From Pseudobacter ginsenosidimutans (GTDB taxonomy: Bacteria; Bacteroidota; Bacteroidia; Chitinophagales; Chitinophagaceae): 64,000 bases of DNA. Numbering within the stretch: position 1 is the first letter of the stretch; each line of letters opens with the position of its first letter. The notes beneath the pieces were generated by a model that was not told where the DNA came from, ran no database searches, and was given only the letters and a program-made list of their open reading frames with translations. Where the stretch lies: contig NZ_CP042431.1 in NCBI RefSeq assembly GCF_007970185.1, positions 3,348,001 to 3,412,000 on the forward strand, given 5' to 3'. This document shows, piece after piece, positions 8,711 through 18,285 of this stretch. The position numbers and the translations under genes are program-made.

Positions 8711-9745
8711 TTGCCTGCACCGGTAGCGGCATCATTTAAAATTATTTCGGTGTTCCATCTAGACTACACTCATACCAATTATGAAGCGTTTGTGCACCAT
8801 GTTGGACAGCGCCTCAATGTGCCTGTGATCAATAATGAGATCCAGTTCCCACAGGATACTGCAACAGGCACTTTTACCTATGTGGTCCTGCCCAACGGGC
8901 TCGAGGCCACCCTCATCAATTGTGTGCTCAACGACGACTGGCTGATCCATCGGAAAAAGATAGCCGAAGAGTTCTATGTACTGCGGGTAGATATGCTCAC
9001 GGTGCCGGGTACCCTTGTTGTGACCATCGATGAGGACAAGGTGAAAGACATGAACACTTCCAAATCCATCGCCTACCTGACCAGTTCCCTGTTCGACTGG
9101 AGCTACTATAGTACCAAGGGCACCACCTATGTGGGGGTATCCATCCTGTTCAATAAGGAGTGGCTGGCCAGGTACCTTGACCTCGAGACGGCCGAGAATG
9201 TGCTCTCCACCTATATCTCACTGAAGGCGGAGAACATCAATATCGTTCCGCTCGATAACAAGTTCCGGCAATGGATGCAAACTGTTATGGAAGTGGAGCA
9301 GGATAATCCCCTCCGGCTAACCATCATCCAGAACCGAATCATGCTGATGATCGAAAGGTTTTTCGCCATCATATATGAGAAAATGCACAACCCCGCCTTC
9401 CGCGTACCACTCAGTCAGGAAGACATCAACAGGGTGATGCAGGTGGAAGCCATTCTCACCAGAGACATCTACCAGAGCCCTCCGCCAATTTCACAACTGG
9501 CCAAAATGGTCAGCATCAGTGAATCCAAACTGAAGAAGGATTTCAAAGTGATGTACGGTTCGCCTATCTATGAATATTACCAGAAGGCCCGCATGCAGGC
9601 TGCGCAGGATAAACTGCTAACAGGTAAATATTCTGTTAAAGAAGTGGCGATGGAACTGGGCTATGCCAACCTCAGCAATTTCACTATCGCCTTCAAGAAA
9701 GCGTTCGGGGTGCTTCCGAGCAGACTTTTGTCAAAACAGGTATAG
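8711..9745 (+). CDS. AraC-family transcriptional regulator
   Basis: 344 residues as drawn. The N-terminal two-thirds is a ligand- or effector-binding region without a clear family. The C-terminus has the double helix-turn-helix of AraC/XylS: first HTH around PPISQLAKMVSISESKLKKD, second around SVKEVAMELGYANLSNFTIA with the conserved AFKKAFGVLPS ending. The frame has a TAA immediately before the TTG at 8711 and no ATG for a long way, so the start is either that TTG or the GTG at 8750 (a 331-residue protein). It follows the PspC-like gene by 37 bp. Its target is not evident. Confidence 0.85.
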   Translation: MPAPVAASFKIISVFHLDYTHTNYEAFVHHVGQRLNVPVINNEIQFPQDTATGTFTYVVLPNGLEATLINCVLNDDWLIHRKKIAEEFYVLRVDMLTVPGTLVVTIDEDKVKDMNTSKSIAYLTSSLFDWSYYSTKGTTYVGVSILFNKEWLARYLDLETAENVLSTYISLKAENINIVPLDNKFRQWMQTVMEVEQDNPLRLTIIQNRIMLMIERFFAIIYEKMHNPAFRVPLSQEDINRVMQVEAILTRDIYQSPPPISQLAKMVSISESKLKKDFKVMYGSPIYEYYQKARMQAAQDKLLTGKYSVKEVAMELGYANLSNFTIAFKKAFGVLPSRLLSKQV

Positions 9746-9900
9746 ACATTAAAACAATTTTAACCGGCTGGTACACGTTGCGGGCATTCCTGTGACGCCT
9801 TCGGTTATACATTGCCCTGCGTGGGTGGTAGCTTTGCATCAGCAAACAAGAACCGAGAAAATCCAAAAGAAAAATCGAAAGGAAGTCCCGTTTTTGATCC

Positions 9901-9960
9901 ATGAACGCTAGAAAAGCCTTCACCCTGAATCCCACCCAAGAAAGCGCGAGATACCTTTGA
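9901..9960 (+). CDS. Candidate 19-residue peptide ORF
   Basis: ATG to TGA frame of 20 codons encoding a basic peptide starting MNARKAFTLNP and ending ESARYL. It lies about 65 bp after a good Bacteroidota -7 element (TAGCTTTG, 9829-9836) and 18 bp before a rho-independent terminator, so a transcript of roughly 160 nt would carry almost only this ORF. It resembles no family I recognise. The alternative is a small non-coding RNA in which this ORF is accidental. The region upstream of the ATG (TTTTTGATCC) has no Shine-Dalgarno, which is normal in Bacteroidota. Confidence 0.3.
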   Translation: MNARKAFTLNPTQESARYL

Positions 9961-9978
9961 AAACATTACATAAAATCA

Positions 9979-10003
9979 GCCTCTGCAAAGAGGCTTTTTT
10001 TAT
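9979..10003 (+). terminator. Rho-independent terminator
   Basis: AGCCTCT, loop GCAA, AGAGGCT and then seven T residues. It is 234 bp past the AraC stop, so it more likely ends a short separate transcript than the AraC message. Confidence 0.85.
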
Positions 10004-10373
10004 TGTATCCGCTGCCGGTAGCATACGGCAGATCAGGGAACAATGCTTCAACTCAGGGCGAGCCCTACGGAAGAAAGCATAAAGAGAAAACTGAAAGATC
10101 TTTTTAAAAAAGCGCTTAGCTATCTCCGCTGTAGTTTGACACAGGAGCGGCCTGGATCTCTTCACCCGCAACATGAAAGTCCGCTGAACATTCTTAAGGC
10201 CATATGTCGTGCTCAGGCAATATCCTCCCGCGCCGGTTTGTTTTCCAGCCGGCCTTCATACCTGATTTGCGAAACCCTGCCTTGCAAAAACAAAATTGCG
10301 GTTGTCCTTCACTTTACCTGACCGATATGGCACAGTTTTAGCCTTACACATTTTGTTACAAAACATCCACATT

Positions 10374-11168
10374 ATGAAAAAACTATGGTTTTTCGGGGCA
10401 GTGCTATGTTCCGTTTCAACCCTGATGCTGACCTCCTGTTCCGAAGACGATCCCGTTAATCAGACCGCACGCCTGGAAGTAAGACTCACAGACGATCCCG
10501 GCGACTACAAAGAAGTGAATATCGATATTGTGGATATTCAGATCAATATTACAGACAACGACAACAATGGCTGGCAAAGCCTGCCCAATGTCAGGAAAGG
10601 CATTTACAACCTGCTGGACCTGGTGAACGACAAAGACACGATGCTGGTGAATGCCGATATTCCGGCAGGCAGGGTACAACAGATCCGTCTGGTACTCGGG
10701 CCAAACAATACCATCAGATTGAATAATGGAACGGTTGAGCCTTTACAAACGCCCAGCGCGCAACAAAGCGGTCTCAAACTGAACATCCATCAAAATGTAC
10801 TGGGAGGTATCCTGTATACCCTGGTGATGGACTTTGATGCGGCCCGATCCATTGTTACAACAGGAGGCGGTAAATATATTCTGAAACCTGTGATCAGAAC
10901 AGTATTGAAAGAAGCCGGCGGCAGTATCGCAGGTGTGGTGGTGCCATATGATTTCCGTACAGCCGTTTTTGCTATTCAGGGAACGGATACTTTAGCCGGT
11001 ACCCTCACAGATACCCTGGGTAATTATCTTATTCGCGGATTGGATCCGGGAAGTTACACGGTAGGCTATGCGCCAGGCAATGCAGATTATGATACACAAA
11101 ACAAGGCTGGCGTTATTGTAACAACAGGACAAGTAACAAAGCTTGATACTGTGGTACTGGCGCATTAA
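10374..11168 (+). CDS. DUF4382-domain lipoprotein with C-terminal carboxypeptidase-regulatory-like fold
   Basis: 264 residues from the ATG at 10374, chosen because it begins a lipoprotein signal (FFGAVLCSVSTLMLTSC, Cys about residue 22). An upstream in-frame start at 10296 would bury the signal. Residues ~30-175 match the DUF4382 pattern: ARLEVRLTDDPGDYKEVNIDI, WQSLPN, YNLLDL, IPAGRVQQIRLVL. Residues ~180-264 form a small beta-sandwich repeat with VFAIQGTDTLAGTLTD and GSYTVGYAP, like carboxypeptidase-regulatory domains. It is surface- or periplasm-facing and lipid-anchored; ligand unknown. It has its own terminator at 11201-11236. Confidence 0.85.
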   Translation: MKKLWFFGAVLCSVSTLMLTSCSEDDPVNQTARLEVRLTDDPGDYKEVNIDIVDIQINITDNDNNGWQSLPNVRKGIYNLLDLVNDKDTMLVNADIPAGRVQQIRLVLGPNNTIRLNNGTVEPLQTPSAQQSGLKLNIHQNVLGGILYTLVMDFDAARSIVTTGGGKYILKPVIRTVLKEAGGSIAGVVVPYDFRTAVFAIQGTDTLAGTLTDTLGNYLIRGLDPGSYTVGYAPGNADYDTQNKAGVIVTTGQVTKLDTVVLAH

Positions 11169-11200
11169 TAAAAATTGTGATTCAGATTTAAATGAATCAG

Positions 11201-11236
11201 GGCCATACTTCAAAAGAGGTATGGCCTCTTTTTTGT
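11201..11236 (+). terminator. Rho-independent terminator after the DUF4382 gene
   Basis: An 11-bp stem GGCCATACTTC with GAGGTATGGCC (one G-T pair), loop AAAA, followed by TCTTTTTTG. Confidence 0.9.
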
Positions 11237-11268
11237 AGAGAATTTTTCCAGACCTGACTGCTACACGT

Positions 11269-11889
11269 ATGGAAAAGCAAACTGACCTTCTACTGCTCGC
11301 CCGGTTCCGCCAGGGCGATGAGCAGGCTTTCAAACAAATCTTTGAGCGGTTTCACAAAGAGCTTGTGAGCTTTGCAACTTTTATTACCGGTCAGCAAACA
11401 GCAGCGCAGGACATCGTAATCGACGTCTTTCTCAAGATCCTTCCCAGGTCTGGCCAGTTCGCTTCAATAGAAAAGATAAGGTCATACTTATATGTGCTGG
11501 TGCGGCACGCGGCTTACGCCTTCAATGAACAAGAGGGCCGTATGAGAAAAAAACAACAGGAGTATTTCTACCTGCAGCAATCGGCCTCTGTTGATCCGGA
11601 GTCGCCCATGGATCAGGAAGAAATGATGGCCCGTACACTTCAGCAACTCTATGAGTACGTACAGCAACTTCCTCCACAGGAGAAAAAAGTATTCATAAGA
11701 AAGATCATTCAACGGCAATCCGTTGAAGAGATCGCTGCTGAGCTCAATATCTCTGCCAAGACCGTTTATAATCTCGCAGGTTCTGCCATTTCCCGCCTCC
11801 GGCAGTGGCTTGGGAATATGCCATATCCCGGCGCTTTGATCCTCATCAGCGCTTTTGTAGAATTATTTTCAGAAAAAAAGGAATTCTGA
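11269..11889 (+). CDS. ECF RNA polymerase sigma factor
   Basis: 206 residues. Sigma-70 region 2 spans ~10-90 (RFRQGDEQAFKQIFERF, then SYLYVLVRHAAYAF) and region 4 ~130-185 (LPPQEKKVFIRKII, then HTH VEEIAAELNISAKTVYNLAG). This is the Bacteroidota ECF type paired with FecR anti-sigma factors. FecR starts 60 bp downstream, followed by the SusC/SusD genes, so it should direct transcription of this uptake locus when the substrate signal arrives. A strong terminator upstream isolates it from the DUF4382 gene. Confidence 0.94.
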   Translation: MEKQTDLLLLARFRQGDEQAFKQIFERFHKELVSFATFITGQQTAAQDIVIDVFLKILPRSGQFASIEKIRSYLYVLVRHAAYAFNEQEGRMRKKQQEYFYLQQSASVDPESPMDQEEMMARTLQQLYEYVQQLPPQEKKVFIRKIIQRQSVEEIAAELNISAKTVYNLAGSAISRLRQWLGNMPYPGALILISAFVELFSEKKEF

Positions 11890-11949
11890 CCGGGAATAAA
11901 TTCCTTTTCACCCTTCTATATCCGGAAGACCGGAAAAAAACGATTCCAC

Positions 11950-13119
11950 ATGCAGGATAATCAACAAAAACAGCGGCTCATAGCATTGATGGTGAAGAAA
12001 CTTTCCTCCACTATTACTGAAGAAGAACAGCTGGAATTACAGTATATGATGGATGAAGATCCTGCTGCCAGATCCTTTGCTGAGCAATTCGATCCGGCAT
12101 TCGTGGCGCGGGAACTGGCCAGGAAAGATCATATCGATACGGCAACGGAATGGGAGAAACTCAGGCAGCTGGTGTTATCCGGCAACAAACAAACGCCTGT
12201 CCGCCGGATACTGGTAAGGGCAGCCGTGGCAGCTTCATTGATCATACTGGTAGCATCGGCTTTGTACCTGATGTTGAAAAAGAAAGATGAGATGCCTGCA
12301 AAACAAATTGCGCATACTGATGCCAGTCATATCCTGCCGCCGGATGGCAAAGCGATGCTCACCCTGGATAACGGGGAATCCATTGTGCTGGATAGCCTGA
12401 ACAGTCAACACCTGGCACTGAAAGCACAGGGCGTGATTGCCATGAACGACCATGAACTGCAATACGGGGCAACAGGAGCGTCCGCCGTTGTATTCAATAC
12501 GATCTCAACACCTAAGGGTTCATCCTATAAACTATTGTTGCCAGATGGTACCCGTGTATGGCTCAATAACGCATCATCCGTAAGATTCCCAACGGCCTTT
12601 ACCGGGAAAAGCAGGGAGGTGACCACTTCAGGTGAGGCTTTTTTTGAAGTGGCGAAAGACAACAGCAAGCCCTTCATCGTTCAATCCAAAGAAGTAAAAA
12701 TATTGGTACTTGGCACCAGTTTCAACCTGGAAGCATGGCCTGAGAAAAATTCCGTGAATGCCACACTCCTGGAAGGCGCTGTGCGCGTGGAAAACAAATC
12801 AGGCGCGGCATTGCTGAAACCTGGTCAACAGGCAAAAGTGGAAAATAATATCGCCGTGATCAACAATACGGATATTGATAAAGTGATAGCCTGGAAAGAG
12901 AACAGGTTCGTGTTCCGCGCCAATACAATCCATGAAGTAATGGACCAGCTGGCAAGATACTATGATCTCGAGGTAGCATATTCGGGGAATACCACATCTT
13001 CCCTGTTTGTGGGCAGTTTCATGCGAAGTGCACCATTATCGGAGATTCTGGAATTCCTGGAAAAAACAGGAGCCGTCCATTTCAAAATTGAAAACAGGAA
13101 AATAACTGTATTGCCATGA
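11950..13119 (+). CDS. FecR-family anti-sigma regulator
   Basis: 389 residues: a cytoplasmic N-terminal part with a short helical region (1-85), one membrane helix (~88-109), then a periplasmic FecR domain with VVFNTISTPKGSSYKLLLPDGTRVWLNNAS-type sequence (residues ~180-205) and SGEAFFEVAKD. A C-terminal DUF4974-like part (~310-389) includes VAYSGNTTSSLFVGSFMRS and the ending SEILEFLEKTG. It should hold the upstream sigma factor inactive until contacted by the STN domain of the downstream SusC protein. Confidence 0.94.
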   Translation: MQDNQQKQRLIALMVKKLSSTITEEEQLELQYMMDEDPAARSFAEQFDPAFVARELARKDHIDTATEWEKLRQLVLSGNKQTPVRRILVRAAVAASLIILVASALYLMLKKKDEMPAKQIAHTDASHILPPDGKAMLTLDNGESIVLDSLNSQHLALKAQGVIAMNDHELQYGATGASAVVFNTISTPKGSSYKLLLPDGTRVWLNNASSVRFPTAFTGKSREVTTSGEAFFEVAKDNSKPFIVQSKEVKILVLGTSFNLEAWPEKNSVNATLLEGAVRVENKSGAALLKPGQQAKVENNIAVINNTDIDKVIAWKENRFVFRANTIHEVMDQLARYYDLEVAYSGNTTSSLFVGSFMRSAPLSEILEFLEKTGAVHFKIENRKITVLP

Positions 13120-13340
13120 AAAATACTCTCTGTGTTGAGCAGCTGATTGCTCCTTAACCCCAACAATTCCCGCGGAAATGCGGCTGGTCTGTGTGATGGT
13201 AGTTGCAGATTGCAACTGCCCGGAAAAATATTTCAATAAAGCAGCTGTTGCCATGGGGTAACAACAGAACACTATTGGATCCGGCAAAGTCCCCAAAAGG
13301 CCGGAATGGAAATGTATTGTCTGAACCTTAAATATAGTAT

Positions 13341-14726
13341 ATGCATTACCGTTATTTTGCTCTGAAATTTGCTTTTATGCTGCTCCCTGCTTTTACAGGA
13401 ACAGTATTGGCTCAAACCGCCGTATCCGCCAGGATCGGAACGGGCAACGATCAGGTTTACAGGATCGGCGACAAACTGCCCGACCTGCAATTCAAGAACC
13501 TCATCAATTACAGTGCTTCACAAACCAGTCTGAACGCGCACAAAGGAAAACTGGTCATCATTGACTTCTGGGAACAGGGTTGTTCCCTCTGCATGGAGAT
13601 CTTTCCAAAAGTGCAAAAGTTGCAGGAAAAATATAAAGACAAAATGCAGTTCATCACAGTGACCAAACTGACTGATAAAAAACAGTTTGCCAGGGGAATG
13701 GAGATCTTTCCCGCATTGAAGCATTTCAAACTGCCTACAGTGCTGCTGGATGATCAGCTGTTTAAGAATTTTCCATTTGAATCCATTTCCCATCTCGTTT
13801 GGATCAACGGTAATGGTGTGGTGAAAGCCATTACCAGCTCGGATTATGTTACCGAAGAGAATATTCAACTGGCGTTGAAAGGAGGCGATCTGCCCTGGCC
13901 GGTAAAAAACGATGTGTTGAATTTCGAGGCGGGCAGGCCATTGCTGCATTTCGAAGCAGACAGGGTAAAACCGCCCTCTGAACTTTTCTATTCCGCACTC
14001 ACTGCCCATATCGATGGAATAGATCCAATAGACCAAAACCTGGAGGATACTATTAACAATACATACACGTACATCAGGTACAATCATCCTGTTGGGTTGA
14101 TCTGCGATGTGTCTTTGACCGGATTCGGATCCGGCAGGATCGATCCCAAACTCCTGGTGGTTGAGGAAGGAGATAAGAACAGGTTCATTTTCACCAAAGG
14201 AAAAGGGTACAGGAATGTCTGGCAAATGAAGAATTCTTATTGCTACACCATAAGATTGCCACTTTCAATGACGCAGGAAGAAAGAGGGGAATTCATCAAA
14301 AACGATCTTACCCGCTGGCTGGGTGTAATAGGCATCACGGCAAAAATGGAAGAGAGGGAAATTCCCTGTTATGACCTTGTAAGAACTGCGGACGGTAAAC
14401 CCTTCCCATTGTCGAAAAAAGGAAAAGAAGAAAAAGCAAAAGCAGTATATCCATTCGATAGTTCCCATTTCACCAATATCCCACTGGCTTCCCTGTTTAA
14501 TGTTGACTATGGCTATTTCAATGAATTCCCTCATCTCATAATGAACAAAACCGGATACTCAGACAGCACCAGGGTAGATCTCAATTTCAGTGCGGATTAC
14601 CTAAGCAGTCCGGAACAATTCAAGAAAGAACTGCAGCAATATGGACTGGACCTTGTTCCCGCCACAACCAGAATGAAAGTGCATGTGATCTCAGACAAGG
14701 GGTACAGCAGAAATCTGAAACCATAA
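13341..14726 (+). CDS. Thioredoxin-like (TlpA/redoxin) protein fused to a DUF3738-like domain
   Basis: 461 residues with a signal peptide (~1-24). Residues ~43-180 are a thioredoxin fold: LVIIDFWEQGCSLCMEIFP gives the redox pair Cys81-x-x-Cys84. The second half matches the DUF3738/TIGR03435 pattern: CYDLVRTADGKPFPL, and near the C-terminus NKTGYSDSTRVDLNF followed by FKKELQQYGLDLVPA and a closing beta strand. The protein is periplasmic. It lies 221 bp after fecR and 13 bp before susC. It might handle disulfides in an imported peptide or protein; that is inference. Fusions of this sort recur next to SusC genes, but the function of DUF3738 is unknown. Confidence 0.85.
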   Translation: MHYRYFALKFAFMLLPAFTGTVLAQTAVSARIGTGNDQVYRIGDKLPDLQFKNLINYSASQTSLNAHKGKLVIIDFWEQGCSLCMEIFPKVQKLQEKYKDKMQFITVTKLTDKKQFARGMEIFPALKHFKLPTVLLDDQLFKNFPFESISHLVWINGNGVVKAITSSDYVTEENIQLALKGGDLPWPVKNDVLNFEAGRPLLHFEADRVKPPSELFYSALTAHIDGIDPIDQNLEDTINNTYTYIRYNHPVGLICDVSLTGFGSGRIDPKLLVVEEGDKNRFIFTKGKGYRNVWQMKNSYCYTIRLPLSMTQEERGEFIKNDLTRWLGVIGITAKMEEREIPCYDLVRTADGKPFPLSKKGKEEKAKAVYPFDSSHFTNIPLASLFNVDYGYFNEFPHLIMNKTGYSDSTRVDLNFSADYLSSPEQFKKELQQYGLDLVPATTRMKVHVISDKGYSRNLKP

Positions 14727-14739
14727 CAAACTAACTGCT

Positions 14740-17700
14740 ATGAAGAAATTTTTAGCACTGACAATTCCGGGAATGCTGCTGATGCTGACCACTGCGGCAC
14801 AGTACATTTCACTATCGGTAAAAGAACAACCGATCAGCATTGTATTCCGGGAGATCGAAAAACAAACCGATTATCGCTTCGTGTATGTGATGGATGCGCT
14901 GGAAGGGGCGCAGCCTGTATCGCTTAAAACAGATAGAATGCCGATCCTGGATCTGTTGAAAAAACTGTTCGGGCCACAACCGCTTCGCTATGAAGTGTCA
15001 GGCAAAACTATTATTGTGAACAAAAGGAAAACAGAAAACGATACAAATCCTGCCGGCAGCAATGATCTGCTGGACCTGAAAGGAAAAGTGCTGAATGAAA
15101 AAGGCGATCCTGTGATTGGGGCCACCGTTGCCGTAAAAGGGTCGGAACGATCCACCGCTACTACGCTCGATGGCAGCTTCACACTGAGGGGTGTGCAAAA
15201 GAGAGCAGTGATCATTGTATCGAATATCGGGTTTGAAAGCCGCAGCATCAAACTGTCAGGCGATGCCGAGATCACGGTGGTATTGAAACTGTCGCCCACG
15301 GAAATGAAGGAAGTTGTAGTGATGAACACGGGATACCAGCAACTGCCGAAGGAGCGTGCTACCGGCTCGTTCGAGCAGATCAGTGAGAAGAAATTCAATC
15401 AGCGTTTCAGCACGGGTATACTCAATCGCCTGGAAGGTTTGAGCAGCACCATCCTGATGGACAGAAGATTCCTTTCTCCCGGTTCCTACAAACTGGAAAA
15501 AGGGAATATCAGTATACGCGGGCTCAGCACTATCACGGAAACCATCAAGTCGCCACTGATCATCGTGAATAATTTCCCCTACGAAGGCGACCTTGAAAGC
15601 ATCAATCCCAATGATGTGGAAAGCATTACCGTGCTGAGGGATGCTGCCGCAGCCTCCATCTGGGGCGCGAGAGCGGGCAATGGTGTAATTGTGATCACAA
15701 CAAAAAAGGGGAATTATAAACAGGCTGCGCGGGTTACCGTCAACTCCAATCTGATGGTGATGAACAAGCCGGATCTTTTTTACATGCCCTATATGTCTTC
15801 CCGGGACTTCATCGATGTGGAGAGAATGCTATTTGCTAATGGTAAATACGATAATGATATCAATCCCGGCAACCAGATGAGGCCGGCCATTAGTCCTGTT
15901 ATCGAGATCCTTGCCTCACAAAAGAATGGATCGATAACGGAAGAAAGAGCCAACCAGATGATCGATAGCCTCAGCCATTTTGATGTGCGCAATGATTTCA
16001 GTAAATATGTGTACAGGTCTGCTGTGACGCAGCAATATGCAGTGAATCTGTCCGGCGGTTCACAGAATATGAAGTATGCCCTGTCTGCCGGGTTCGATAA
16101 AGAACTGCTCACCCTTATTGGTAATGATACCAGGCGGATCACGCTGAGATCGGATAATGCCTATATGCCAGCCAAAAACCTGGAGATACACCTGGCGGTG
16201 AATGTTGCATCAGCTTTGTACAATAACAATGCGATCGGTGAATTCGGAAGCGGTGCATGGAATTATTTCAATCAGTATCCTTCCAAATTGCTTTACCCTT
16301 ATGCTTCACTGGCAGATGAAGAAGGACGCCCACGCAGTATCCCAAGAAATTACAGGATGAGTTATATCAATTCGCTGCAGGTGCCAGGTTTGCTGAACTG
16401 GGAGTACAAGCCTTTGGATGAGATCAGGCTGGCAGATAATGCAACAAAAAAACTGGACCTGTTACTGGAAGCAGGCATCAACTATAAGATCATCGATGGC
16501 CTGCAACTCAACGTTAACTTTCAACATCAGGTTGCCAATGTAAATATGGACAGGCATCACAGCCTCGAAACTTATTATGCAAGAAATCAGATCAATCTTT
16601 TCTCGCGGTGGGAAGGAGATAAGCTGGTGAACCGTATTCCAAGGGGGGGCATTTTTTTCCAGTCCGAGGGGCGTGTACAATCAACTGTAGGAAGAGCACA
16701 AATCAATTTTCAACGAACATTCAAAGAAAAGCATCAGCTTGTAATGCTGGCTGCCTCAGAAATAAAGGATGCCAAAGAGGAGTCCACCAGCTGGACCACA
16801 TATGGGTACAACAAACAAACCTACTCTTCAGCTCTGGTGAATTATGATACCTTGTACTCTTTGTTCGATGGTTTGGAATATGGAATGGGCAGGATATTGG
16901 CCAATCAGGGCTTTACCGGATTCACCAATCGCTTCATTTCATTTCTCATGAATGCTTCCTATATATTCGATAATCGCATAACCATCACTGGCAGTGCCAG
17001 AAGGGATGCTTCCAACCTTTTTGGCGTTGAAACCAATAACCGCTGGCAACCGTTATGGTCCGTTGGAGCCAGCTGGGAATTATCGCGCGAAGGATTCTAT
17101 CGTTCCGATCTGATCCCTTTTCTGAAGCTCAGGGCAACTTATGGTACCAGGGGTAATGTGAACAATCAGCTGAGCAAAATAGTTACCATCGTGCGAGAAC
17201 CTGCCATGTTCAGTCCGCTGAATATTCCGTTTGCAACCATCGTTTCTCCCTCTGATCCCAGTCTTCGCTGGGAAACGGCAGCCGATCTCAACCTCGGACT
17301 GGATTTCAAATTAAAGAATAACAGGCTGACGGGAACGTTGGAATATTTTCACCGGAAAGCAATTGACCTGGTTTATCATGCGCTGGTAGACCCCTCAACC
17401 GGATTGAGCTCTGTGCAGAAGAACAGTGCCAGTCTTTCTACCAAAGGCTGGCAGGTTGAACTGGGCAGTGTTGTGCTTAACGGACCATTCCAGTGGACCT
17501 CCAGTCTGGCGTTGAATTACACTTCATCCAAAATTACAGACTACCAGATCGATGATAAAGGAAGAACAGCCAGTGGCGTGATTAGAAGTGGCGTTGGTCT
17601 TTTGATGTTGAGAGGGAAGGATCCCTATGGACTTTTCAGTTTTCCATTTGCCGGCCTGGATCCTGAGAACGGTGATCCGAGAGGATATATCGGCGATAAG

Positions 17701-18267
17701 ATCAGTAAAGATTATTATGCCTTACTTCAACAGGCCGCAGATACTACCAGGCTGGTATATCATGGTTCCGCCATTCCCAGGTATTATGGAAATTTTCTGA
17801 ATACATTTTCCTGGAAAGGATTCAGTCTGGCGGTGAATGTGCTGTATAAGCTCGGTTTTTTTGTGAGGAAAAATGGTGTGACTTATGAAACTCTTTTCGA
17901 TAACGGCATCATACAACCGGAAATGGAAAAAAGATGGCGTCAGAAGGGAGATGAATTGTTCACCAATGTGCCTTCCATGATCTATCCCATTCAGGATAGT
18001 TACCGGGACCAATTCTATAATAACTCAGAAGCCAATGTGATCAGGGGCGATAATATCCGGCTGCAGTATGTGCGGCTGTCTTACCAGGTAAATAAACCGG
18101 TGTTCGGTGCAAAATTCATCCAGTCGCTCGAGCTTTCCTGCAGCGCCAATGATCTTGGTTTTATCTGGCGTGCATCCAAAGACAGATTGGACCCGGAGTT
18201 CTTCGGTAGCGAAGGGCGTTACTTGCTCCCAAAGAATTACACCGTTGGTTGCAGGATTACATTTTGA
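14740..18267 (+). CDS. SusC/RagA TonB-dependent outer-membrane transporter with STN domain
   Basis: 1175 residues. Order: signal peptide (~1-20); secretin/TonB short N-terminal (STN) domain (~24-95, ISIVFREIEKQTDYRFVY); carboxypeptidase-regulatory-like domain (~110-195, GKVLNEKGDPVIGATVAVKG); the SusC signature around EVVVMNTGYQQ; plug domain ending NPNDVESITVLRDAAAASIW followed by GARAGNGVIVITTKKG; then a ~22-strand beta barrel ending YTVGCRITF with the terminal aromatic residue expected for outer-membrane insertion. The STN domain is the part that signals to FecR. Imported substrate unknown. It is followed by susD after 18 bp. Confidence 0.97.
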   Translation: MKKFLALTIPGMLLMLTTAAQYISLSVKEQPISIVFREIEKQTDYRFVYVMDALEGAQPVSLKTDRMPILDLLKKLFGPQPLRYEVSGKTIIVNKRKTENDTNPAGSNDLLDLKGKVLNEKGDPVIGATVAVKGSERSTATTLDGSFTLRGVQKRAVIIVSNIGFESRSIKLSGDAEITVVLKLSPTEMKEVVVMNTGYQQLPKERATGSFEQISEKKFNQRFSTGILNRLEGLSSTILMDRRFLSPGSYKLEKGNISIRGLSTITETIKSPLIIVNNFPYEGDLESINPNDVESITVLRDAAAASIWGARAGNGVIVITTKKGNYKQAARVTVNSNLMVMNKPDLFYMPYMSSRDFIDVERMLFANGKYDNDINPGNQMRPAISPVIEILASQKNGSITEERANQMIDSLSHFDVRNDFSKYVYRSAVTQQYAVNLSGGSQNMKYALSAGFDKELLTLIGNDTRRITLRSDNAYMPAKNLEIHLAVNVASALYNNNAIGEFGSGAWNYFNQYPSKLLYPYASLADEEGRPRSIPRNYRMSYINSLQVPGLLNWEYKPLDEIRLADNATKKLDLLLEAGINYKIIDGLQLNVNFQHQVANVNMDRHHSLETYYARNQINLFSRWEGDKLVNRIPRGGIFFQSEGRVQSTVGRAQINFQRTFKEKHQLVMLAASEIKDAKEESTSWTTYGYNKQTYSSALVNYDTLYSLFDGLEYGMGRILANQGFTGFTNRFISFLMNASYIFDNRITITGSARRDASNLFGVETNNRWQPLWSVGASWELSREGFYRSDLIPFLKLRATYGTRGNVNNQLSKIVTIVREPAMFSPLNIPFATIVSPSDPSLRWETAADLNLGLDFKLKNNRLTGTLEYFHRKAIDLVYHALVDPSTGLSSVQKNSASLSTKGWQVELGSVVLNGPFQWTSSLALNYTSSKITDYQIDDKGRTASGVIRSGVGLLMLRGKDPYGLFSFPFAGLDPENGDPRGYIGDKISKDYYALLQQAADTTRLVYHGSAIPRYYGNFLNTFSWKGFSLAVNVLYKLGFFVRKNGVTYETLFDNGIIQPEMEKRWRQKGDELFTNVPSMIYPIQDSYRDQFYNNSEANVIRGDNIRLQYVRLSYQVNKPVFGAKFIQSLELSCSANDLGFIWRASKDRLDPEFFGSEGRYLLPKNYTVGCRITF

Positions 18268-18285
18268 TCTAATAAAATCCAGAAC

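Larger units (their letters stand above)
9746..10373. other. 628-bp intergenic region with a candidate short transcript
   Basis: Contains a -7-like TAGCTTTG at 9829-9836, a 19-codon ORF at 9901-9960 and a strong terminator at 9979-10003. To the right are two small hairpins (CTGCCG/CGGCAG around 10010-10029 and AGGGC/GCCCT near 10055-10066) and the upstream region of the DUF4382 gene. A 92-codon frame starting at 10043 lacks coding character and is not called. Confidence 0.5.

Noticed and set aside
10043-10321. 92-codon frame upstream of the DUF4382 gene
   Set aside because: No hydrophobic core, no family pattern, and it runs into the promoter/leader region of a well-supported lipoprotein gene.
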